A stretch of DNA of 34,305 bases from positions 1-34,305 of the forward strand of contig NZ_JAGRPF010000216.1 in the NCBI RefSeq assembly GCF_020439865.1, read 5' to 3'. The position numbers and the translations under genes are program-made. The notes under the pieces are model-generated. The model was not told the DNA's origin. It saw nothing but the letters and a program-made list of their open reading frames with translations, and searched no databases. This DNA is from Prosthecobacter sp. (lineage in GTDB: Bacteria; Verrucomicrobiota; Verrucomicrobiia; Verrucomicrobiales; Verrucomicrobiaceae). Below, one piece after another: positions 1 through 5,610 of the stretch. The stretch's first letter is position 1; the number at the start of each line of letters is the position of its first letter.

Positions 1-111
1 GCGGTGCTTGCCGGAGACGTTGCCGAGCATCGCCTGGCGCGCGTTCAACGGCAGCGCCATGAGGCGGCTGAGAACGGCGGGGTCGAGGAAGCTGCGGTCG
101 TTGGCGGGCAT
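1..111 (-). CDS. DUF58 family protein, N-terminal fragment
   Basis: Only the first 37 codons are in the window; the gene runs off the left edge. The visible peptide begins MPANDRSFLDPAVLSRL and continues through a Leu-rich stretch to GNVSGKHR, matching the usual start of DUF58 proteins, where a 'LDPxxLxRL...' helix precedes a Gly-x-His-[RK] segment. DUF58 proteins typically accompany MoxR ATPases and von Willebrand A proteins in envelope or stress-related operons, and a MoxR gene ends 85 bases upstream on the same strand. That context strongly supports the call. The start codon is the ATG at 111-109. A long A/T-rich inverted repeat separates it from moxR and may influence its expression. The family's conserved core lies outside the window and cannot be checked. 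Confidence 0.72.
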   Translation of the reverse strand, partial: MPANDRSFLDPAVLSRLMALPLNARQAMLGNVSGKHR

Positions 112-122
112 GAGCGGAGTTG

Positions 123-196
123 GCCGAGAAAAACGAAAGAGTTAAAAAGAGGGGATCCTGAGTCTGGGCTTTTTGTCTTTTTTCGTTTTTTTCGGC
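123..196 (-). other. Long A/T-rich inverted repeat between moxR and the DUF58 gene
   Basis: The arms are about 123-149 and 169-196. The outer 15 bases (123-137 against 182-196) are complementary except for one position, and the inner part continues as A-run against T-run with a few mismatches. The loop is roughly 19 bases. In the moxR transcript this would form a long hairpin starting at the moxR stop codon and ending about a dozen bases before the DUF58 start. It could be a partial terminator, an RNA-stability element or an attenuator. There is no GC-rich core followed by a separate U-run as in a textbook terminator, so the role is open. Confidence 0.5.
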
Positions 197-1203
197 TATC
201 CAGCCTTCGCCAATTCCTCCACCAGCCGCTTCGCCACATCGCGGCTCGTCACGCCATCGCTCTCGGCGGTGAACGTCGTCATCACGCGATGACGCAGCAC
301 GGGGTCGGCGACTTCGATGATGTCTTCGAGGCGCACCATGTAGCTGCCATTCAGGGCAGCGCGCGCCTTGGCGCCGAGAATCAGATTCTGCACGGCACGA
401 GGTCCCGCGCCCCAGCTGACGAGCGGTTTCAACCACGCGGGAGCCTCGCTGCTCGCGGGCCGCGTTTTGCGGGCGAGATCGACGGCGAATTCATAGATGT
501 GATCCGGCACGGGCACGCGACGGACGAGATCCTGGAAGGCGAGGACTTTGGGGCCGTCCAACACGTGCTCAAGCTTCGGCAGCGTCTGGCCGGTGGTGCT
601 GCGGGCGATGGCGATCTCCTCATCACGGCTCGGGTAATCGACGCCGATCATGAACATGAAACGATCGAGCTGCGCTTCGGGGAGCGGGTAGGTGCCTTCC
701 TGCTCGATGGGATTCTGCGTGGCGAGGACGAAGAAGGGCGAGTCGAGCGTGTAGGTGCGTCCGGCGACGGTGACCTTGTGCTCCTGCATCGCTTCGAGCA
801 TCGCAGCCTGCGTTTTGGCGGGAGCACGGTTGATTTCGTCGGCGAGGACGATGTTCGCAAACACGGGGCCCTTGGCGAATTCGAAGGCGCGTTTGCCGCC
901 GGGCAGTTCCTGCAGGATGTCCGTGCCGGTGATGTCCATGGGCATCAAATCCGGCGTGAACTGGATGCGGCTGAAGCTGAGCGACATCGTCTCGGCCAGG
1001 CGCGAGATGAGCAGCGTCTTCGCGAGACCGGGCACGCCCATGAGCAGCGCGTGACCGCGGGCAAACAGGCAGATGCAGAGCTGCTCCACGACGGTGTCCT
1101 GGCCGACGATGATCTTCTTCAGTTCCGTGCCGAGCTGGACGTAAACTTTGCGCAGTTCGTCGATCGCGGCGACATCGTCTTGGGGGAGCGGGGAATTGGA
1201 CAT
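196..1203 (-). CDS. MoxR-family AAA+ ATPase
   Basis: Encodes about 335 residues from the preferred ATG at 1203; an in-frame ATG at 1233 would add ten residues (MPYLRIHKII) that do not look like family sequence. MoxR proteins are cytoplasmic AAA+ ATPases thought to act as chaperones with DUF58 and VWA partners. The Walker A motif is GVPGLAKT near residue 56, the Walker B is LADEINRAPAKTQ, and the family signature QNPIEQEGTYPLPEAQLDRF with sensor elements follows. The C-terminal lid is present, so the gene appears intact. It lies between the histone-deacetylase-like gene (about 100 bases upstream) and a DUF58 gene (85 bases downstream), all on the minus strand. MoxR-DUF58 pairing is the classical arrangement; the substrate is unknown. 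Confidence 0.93.
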   Translation of the reverse strand: MSNSPLPQDDVAAIDELRKVYVQLGTELKKIIVGQDTVVEQLCICLFARGHALLMGVPGLAKTLLISRLAETMSLSFSRIQFTPDLMPMDITGTDILQELPGGKRAFEFAKGPVFANIVLADEINRAPAKTQAAMLEAMQEHKVTVAGRTYTLDSPFFVLATQNPIEQEGTYPLPEAQLDRFMFMIGVDYPSRDEEIAIARSTTGQTLPKLEHVLDGPKVLAFQDLVRRVPVPDHIYEFAVDLARKTRPASSEAPAWLKPLVSWGAGPRAVQNLILGAKARAALNGSYMVRLEDIIEVADPVLRHRVMTTFTAESDGVTSRDVAKRLVEELAKAG

Positions 1204-1303
1204 GATGATTTTATGAATGCGGAGGTATGGCACCAGAAAACAAGCGTTCTGACAAGCGCCTGCTCTGTAAATAAACAGTCAGAGTCGCCGAAACTTGGGG
1301 CAA

Positions 1304-2239
1304 TCATCCCAAAAGCGTCTGAACGTGCGCGGTGACCGCGCTGGCGAGGCCCGAAAGGTTGTATCCGCCTTCGAGAATGGACACGAGCCGGCTCTCGCAA
1401 TGCGTGGCCGCGGATTCGAGCAGGAGTTTGGTCAATGCGACGAAATCGTCGTCGGTGAGGCGAAACTGGCCGAGCGGATCGTCGATGCGCGAGTCGAATC
1501 CGGCGGAGATGAGGATGAGGTCCGGTTTGAATTGGTCGATGGCGGGCAGCAGCCGGTCGGTGAAAGCCGCGCCAATCGTGCTCATGCCAGTGCGGGCGGG
1601 GAAGGGGAGGTTCAGCGTGCTGCCCAGACCTTTGCCCGTTCCGGTTTCATTCACGTGGCCGGTGAAAGGGTAGAGCGGACTCTGGTGCGTGCTGCAGAAG
1701 AGCACGCTGCCGTCTTCATAAAAGATGTCCTGCGTGCCGTTGCCGTGATGCACGTCCCAGTCGACGATGGCGATCTTCTGGGCGCCGTGCTTTTGCTGGG
1801 CGTGACGGGCGGCGATGGCGATGTTGTTGAACAAGCAGAAGCCCATACCCTGCGCGGGCCGTGCATGATGTCCGGGCGGACGCACGGCACAGAAAGCGTT
1901 CGTTGCTTTGCCGGCGAACACGGCATCCACGGCGTTCAACACACCGCCGACGGCCTGCATGGCCACGTCATAGGAGCGCGGGCAGATGTTGGTGTCGCCC
2001 GTGCTGAGATCGTCGAGCCCGGACTCGACATCGTCCTTCGCGATCTTGATGTAACCGCGATCGTGGCAGAGGGCGATTTCATCGAGCGTGGCGGAACGCG
2101 GCGCTATGGCCTGCGTTTTGGCGACGATTCCAGCCTCGGTGAGCGCCTTCGTGATGGCGACGTGGCGCTGAACGCTCTCCGGGTGACCCGGGCCGGGATC
2201 ATGCTGCTGGTAGATGGGATCGAGAAGGAGCGCAGTCAT
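1304..2239 (-). CDS. Class II histone deacetylase-like amidohydrolase (HDAC/AcuC/acetylpolyamine deacetylase superfamily)
   Basis: A zinc-dependent deacetylase of about 311 residues. Visible signatures are the N-terminal HDPGPGHPES, the active-site PPGHHA, the GFCLFNNIAIAA segment, the metal-ligand run IVDWDVHHGNGTQ (Asp and His ligands), and the later SAGFDSRIDDPLG and EGGYN, which carry the second Asp ligand and the distal Tyr. All catalytic elements are present, so it should be active. Bacterial members deacetylate acetylated lysines, acetylpolyamines or other acetylated small molecules; the sequence alone does not decide which. The ATG at 2239 is preferred over upstream in-frame codons because homology begins there and a perfect palindrome lies immediately upstream. 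It sits between rph and moxR on the same strand and could be co-transcribed with either. Confidence 0.92.
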   Translation of the reverse strand: MTALLLDPIYQQHDPGPGHPESVQRHVAITKALTEAGIVAKTQAIAPRSATLDEIALCHDRGYIKIAKDDVESGLDDLSTGDTNICPRSYDVAMQAVGGVLNAVDAVFAGKATNAFCAVRPPGHHARPAQGMGFCLFNNIAIAARHAQQKHGAQKIAIVDWDVHHGNGTQDIFYEDGSVLFCSTHQSPLYPFTGHVNETGTGKGLGSTLNLPFPARTGMSTIGAAFTDRLLPAIDQFKPDLILISAGFDSRIDDPLGQFRLTDDDFVALTKLLLESAATHCESRLVSILEGGYNLSGLASAVTAHVQTLLG

Positions 2240-2247
2240 GACCGCAA

Positions 2248-2263
2248 GTCTACGATCGTAGAC
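2248..2263. promoter_or_regulatory. Perfect 16-bp palindrome, candidate operator
   Basis: GTCTACGATCGTAGAC is exactly self-complementary and lies eight bases before the deacetylase ATG (2239). A second inverted repeat with 6-base arms, TGGTTT/AAACCA around GCC, follows at 2266-2280, so almost the whole 67-base rph-deacetylase spacer is symmetric. This fits a dimeric repressor site overlapping the start region, or an RNA hairpin that masks ribosome entry. No regulator gene is adjacent. Confidence 0.5.
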
Positions 2264-2265
2264 CG

Positions 2266-2280
2266 TGGTTTGCCAAACCA
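2266..2280. promoter_or_regulatory. Inverted repeat TGGTTT-GCC-AAACCA
   Basis: Six-base perfect arms with a three-base centre, in the spacer between the end of rph and the deacetylase start. It may be a second operator half-site pair next to the 16-bp palindrome, or a small hairpin after rph. It lacks a following U-run in the direction of transcription, so an intrinsic terminator is unlikely. Confidence 0.35.
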
Positions 2281-2306
2281 TTGTCAGCCACTGCAGCCTC
2301 CTTTGC

Positions 2307-3092
2307 TCAGCGTTTGCCGAAGAACTCGGCGAGCTTTTGCAGGTCGTTGCCTTGAGCGGGTTTCATGGCGCTGTTGATGGCTTCTTCCTGAAGGGCGCAG
2401 AGTTCTTTGATGCCCTTGCGGCCGTATTGCAGCATGGAATGAAGCTGCGCTTCGGTGAAGGTGGCTTCTTCGCCGCTGCCCTGGATTTCGACGAACTCAC
2501 CGTCCTCGGTGAGGACAATGTTGCTGTCCACATCGGCGGCGGCGTCCTCCTCGTAGCAGAGATCAAGAAGCGTTTCGCCTTTGACGATGCCGACGCTGAT
2601 GGCGGCGAGCTTTTTCTTGAGCGGCTGGCGGGTGATCTTGCCTTTTTCCAGCAGGCGGTTGAAGGCGATGGCGGTGGCGATGCAGGCGCCGGTGATGGAC
2701 GCGGTGCGGGTGCCGCCATCGGCCTGGAGTACGTCACAATCGACGTAGAGGGTGCGGGCGCCGAGTTTTTCGAGATCAACGACGGCGCGCAGGCTGCGGC
2801 CGATGAGACGCTGGATTTCCGTGCTGCGACCATCCGGTTTGCCGCGCGAGCTCTCGCGGTCTTTGCGCTCGAGCGTGGAATACGGCAGCATCGAGTACTC
2901 GGCGGTGAGCCAGCCGCCTTTGACGTTTTGCACCTTCATCCAGCGCGGAACTTCCTCATTGATGCAGGCGGTGCAGATGACGCGGGTGTTGCCAAAGGCG
3001 ATGAGCACCGATCCCGCGGCGTGCGGGGCGACGTCGAGGATGTATTCAATTTTGCGAAGCTGGTCGGGGGCGCGTCCGTCGGTTCTGGGCAT
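2307..3092 (-). CDS. rph: Ribonuclease PH
   Basis: Phosphorolytic 3'-5' exoribonuclease that trims the 3' end of tRNA precursors. The preferred start is the ATG at 3092, giving MPRTDGRAPDQLRKI, the conserved RNase PH N-terminus (normally 'RxDGRxxxxLRxI'). Other signatures are GNTRVICTA, GWLTAEYSMLPYST, the Arg-rich RGKPDGRSTEIQRLIGRSLRA phosphate-binding segment, and DVLQADGGTRTASITGA. Length is about 261 residues, slightly above the usual 240-255 because of a charged C-terminal tail after residue 240. It is the first gene of a minus-strand run (rph, deacetylase, moxR, DUF58) and is divergent from the hypothetical gene starting at 3245, so its promoter should lie in the roughly 150-base space between them. 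Confidence 0.96.
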   Translation of the reverse strand: MPRTDGRAPDQLRKIEYILDVAPHAAGSVLIAFGNTRVICTACINEEVPRWMKVQNVKGGWLTAEYSMLPYSTLERKDRESSRGKPDGRSTEIQRLIGRSLRAVVDLEKLGARTLYVDCDVLQADGGTRTASITGACIATAIAFNRLLEKGKITRQPLKKKLAAISVGIVKGETLLDLCYEEDAAADVDSNIVLTEDGEFVEIQGSGEEATFTEAQLHSMLQYGRKGIKELCALQEEAINSAMKPAQGNDLQKLAEFFGKR

Positions 3093-3244
3093 GGCGCTGC
3101 TTAGCACGAAGCACGGGGGCGCCAAAGGGTTTTATGAGTTCGGAAGGGGCACTTTGAACATTCGCTCAGGTGATGGTTTCCAAAGGTTTAACTCAACTGG
3201 CATTCGTTATGCTAAAGGTAGATGACAGTTCACACTTAATCTCC

Positions 3245-3925
3245 ATGACGCGTTTCCCCCGCCCTGGCTGCTGGTTCCGTTTTACCCCGACGGATTGGAA
3301 TTTCATCCGCGACACTTTGGCCCTGACGGAGCGCGGAAAAGAAGGCTTCAAGGCAATGATGGACGACCCCGATGCGGTTCCCATCATCCTGGACAACGAC
3401 AAGCTCTTCGACGCCGCCATCGTTTCTCGCAAAGCGGCGATGCTCTCGCCGGAGCTGTTCTTCTTCCTCGTGGTGCGGCACTCGCTGAAGGAGTTTGGCA
3501 TCAAGGAGATCGCCGTGGCGGACTACATGGCGGTGGTGTGCGCGGACTTCGGCTGCACGCCGACCAAGGGGCCGGATGACATCAATCACAGCATCGACAG
3601 TCTCTACAGCGTCGATTATTTGGAGGCGATCGAGAATGCGAGCCGGCATCACAAGTTCTTCCTGCATGTGCAGTGTGCTAACCAGTTCCTGGTGCTGACC
3701 TGCCTGTATCCGGACTTCCTGCACCGGCGTGCAGAACGCCGGGGTGCGCCGGACGTGGACTACTATGAGCAGGTGGTCGTGAGCCATCTCGACGCCGCCC
3801 GCAAGCATGTGCTGGCAGACGAATTCGCGATGGAGGAGACCTTTGAAAAGGTGGCCGAATGCTTCCCTCCGGCGCGTCGTGCGATGAACCACACGGTTCG
3901 CGAGTATTTGAGCCTGGGGCAGTGA
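3245..3925 (+). CDS. Conserved-looking protein of unknown function
   Basis: Not recognised. From the preferred ATG (3245) it encodes 226 residues beginning MTRFPRPGCWFRFTPTDWNF; in-frame ATGs at 3170, 3173 and 3209 would add up to 25 residues with little character. It has no signal peptide or transmembrane segment and looks like a soluble, mostly helical, acidic cytoplasmic protein. The C-terminal half contains LHVQCANQFLVLTCLYPDFLHRR and a YYEQVVVSHLDAARKH helix. GC-rich codon use like its neighbours and a strong reading frame argue that it is real. It is divergent from rph and convergent with the sirtuin gene (seven bases between stops). A weak -10-like TATGCT sits at 3208-3213 with no convincing -35. 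Confidence 0.8.
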   Translation: MTRFPRPGCWFRFTPTDWNFIRDTLALTERGKEGFKAMMDDPDAVPIILDNDKLFDAAIVSRKAAMLSPELFFFLVVRHSLKEFGIKEIAVADYMAVVCADFGCTPTKGPDDINHSIDSLYSVDYLEAIENASRHHKFFLHVQCANQFLVLTCLYPDFLHRRAERRGAPDVDYYEQVVVSHLDAARKHVLADEFAMEETFEKVAECFPPARRAMNHTVREYLSLGQ

Positions 3926-3932
3926 GAGCGGC

Positions 3933-4643
3933 TCATGCCGCGAGCAACTGCTCCACCAGTTTCGGTAGTTCCACCGCCACGGGGCCGATGATGTGTTCGT
4001 CGAACTGACGTGAGATCGCGGTGGATTCGAGGTTCATCTCGATGAGATGGCAGCCGGGTCGTTCGGCGGCGATTTGGGCGAAACCGGCCGCAGGATAGAC
4101 GACGCCGGAGGTGCCGATGCAGAGAAAAAGATCAGCGCGCTTCAGTGCTCCCATGATCGTCTCCATCTCGAACGGGAATTCGCCAAACCACACGATGTGC
4201 GGTCGCATGCCGCCGATTTCGCCGCAGGCACGGCAGCGGGTGCCGGAGTCGAGATCCTTGGTCCATGCAAACACGGCATCACAGCACTCGCAGCGGGCTT
4301 TGCGCAGTTCGCCGTGCATGTGGATGAGCTTTTCGCTGCCGGCGCGTTCGTGGAGGTCATCGACGTTTTGCGTGACGAGCAGGAAACGTCCGCGCCATTC
4401 GCGTTCGAGTCTGGCGAGCGCCACATGACCGGCGTTCGGCTCCACGGTGTTCAACGCGGCTCGCCGCAGGTTGTAGAAGCGATGCACGAGTTCGGGATCG
4501 CGGGCGAAACCTTCTGGCGAGGCCACGTCCTCGATGCGATGGCCTTCCCACAGCCCGTCCACACCGCGAAAGGTGGGCACGCCAGATTCGGCGGACATGC
4601 CCGCGCCGGTAAGCACGACGATGCTGGCGTTCGGCTTGATCAT
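3933..4643 (-). CDS. cobB: NAD-dependent protein deacylase, sirtuin (CobB type)
   Basis: A 236-residue class III sirtuin that removes acyl groups from lysine using NAD+. The NAD-binding GAGMSAESGVPTFRG is at residues 13-27, QNVDDLHERAG at about 92-102, and the catalytic His is H110 in HMHGEL. A zinc ribbon has Cys pairs around 118-121 and 137-140, followed by RPHIVWFGE. Tyr57 and Arg60 in FYNLRR match the Tyr-x-x-Arg pair which, in E. coli CobB and SIRT5, recognises negatively charged acyl groups, so desuccinylase as well as deacetylase activity is expected. Its start overlaps the stop of the voltage-sensor-like gene by four bases (ATGA), so the two are probably translationally coupled. Confidence 0.94.
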   Translation of the reverse strand: MIKPNASIVVLTGAGMSAESGVPTFRGVDGLWEGHRIEDVASPEGFARDPELVHRFYNLRRAALNTVEPNAGHVALARLEREWRGRFLLVTQNVDDLHERAGSEKLIHMHGELRKARCECCDAVFAWTKDLDSGTRCRACGEIGGMRPHIVWFGEFPFEMETIMGALKRADLFLCIGTSGVVYPAAGFAQIAAERPGCHLIEMNLESTAISRQFDEHIIGPVAVELPKLVEQLLAA

Positions 4644-5542
4644 GCGGCCGGCGGAGGCGGGATCTTCTCGCGATGCGCCTCCAGTTTGGCGCGCAGTTCA
4701 GCGATTTGTTCTTCGAGGTCAGCGATTTTCTTTTCCAATGCGGCGCAGTACTTTGCCGGATCGCGCTGTTGCAGGCGTTCGAAGAGGTTGAAGAGCAGCG
4801 CGAGGCGCCACAGACGTGTCCAGAGGCCGCGGAGTCGGTAGGCGCGGAGGAGTTTGCCAGCGCGGAACATGCGGACGAAGCGGAAGGCGTTCAGTACGCG
4901 CAGGAAGGCGACGAGTGGCAGGACGATGATGATCAGATTGATCCAATGCTTGAGGCAGTAGGTCAGTTTGTTCGGTGCGGCGGCCACCATCCAGAGAAAC
5001 TCGACGGTGAAGCCTACCCAGATGACACAGGTGGTCAGATGCGTCGCCAGTGCGAGGCGCGGGTGGTTGTCCAGCGTGTCACCGCCGCTGAGCTCCGCGC
5101 CGAGCACGGGCAGCACGAGCAGCGTGAGGACGACCATTGGCAGCGCGAGTTTTTGCTCCAGTTGCTCGGAGGTTTCTTCGCCTGCGGGCTTCCAGCCGAC
5201 GGCGGGCAGCCAGAGCCAGCCACGCGGCTTGCTGCTGGCGGTGACCATGCGCAGCGGGGGCAGCAGAGAGGTAAGCAGCAGGTGCTTCAGCCGCGTGGAC
5301 CATGGGTCGTTCGAAGCAAAGAGCCCAACCACGCCTTCGACGATTACGGTGGCCCACAGGGCGATGACGATGTGAAAAAACAGCGCATGCGAGAGCAGCC
5401 ACTCGCGGAAGCTTTCGCCGCTGTCGCCGTGGGGCAGCACGAGCCCGACGGCGGTGAGAAAGGCGAGCGCGACGACGAGCATCAGGCCGTGGCGGAGATG
5501 GCCGCCGTGCGGGGTGGTGCCGGGAGAGGTCGCTGCGCTCAT
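4640..5542 (-). CDS. Voltage-sensor-like membrane protein with C-terminal coiled coil, no pore motif
   Basis: A 300-residue inner-membrane protein with hydrophobic segments near residues 18-38, 52-75, 133-152, 165-190 and 199-218. The fourth contains FTVEFLW, like S2 of voltage-gated channels. The fifth, KHWINLIIIVLPLV, resembles S3, but the usual Asp of 'WNxxD' is absent. Next comes an Arg-rich helix, LNAFRFVRMFRAGKLLRAYR, with basic residues about every third position like S4. There is no S5-S6 and no TVGYG-like selectivity filter. Residues about 258-292 form a heptad-like coiled coil (EKKIADLEEQIAELRAKLEA), then a Pro-rich tail. This plan recalls Hv1-type voltage-sensor-only proteins, but an ion-channel-derived non-conducting protein is equally possible. 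It is first in an operon with the sirtuin and divergent from valS, with 68 bases between starts. Confidence 0.85.
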   Translation of the reverse strand: MSAATSPGTTPHGGHLRHGLMLVVALAFLTAVGLVLPHGDSGESFREWLLSHALFFHIVIALWATVIVEGVVGLFASNDPWSTRLKHLLLTSLLPPLRMVTASSKPRGWLWLPAVGWKPAGEETSEQLEQKLALPMVVLTLLVLPVLGAELSGGDTLDNHPRLALATHLTTCVIWVGFTVEFLWMVAAAPNKLTYCLKHWINLIIIVLPLVAFLRVLNAFRFVRMFRAGKLLRAYRLRGLWTRLWRLALLFNLFERLQQRDPAKYCAALEKKIADLEEQIAELRAKLEAHREKIPPPPAA

Positions 5543-5610
5543 GGCGGCATCGTTACATGCGCCTCGGCGTTTGCAAAGCGGCGGCTTTCCCCCATCTTGC
5601 GCGCCCTTTT

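Noticed and set aside
1262..1283. Imperfect palindrome with CTGT/ACAG arms between the deacetylase stop and moxR
   Set aside because: Only four contiguous base pairs; too weak to call an operator or terminator.
3928..3941. Five-base hairpin GCGGC-TCAT-GCCGC between convergent stops
   Set aside because: Too short, overlaps the sirtuin stop codon, and has no T-run on either strand.
5543..5610. Divergent promoters between the voltage-sensor-like gene and valS
   Set aside because: Two promoters must be in or near these 68 bases, but I found no hexamer pair good enough to place either.
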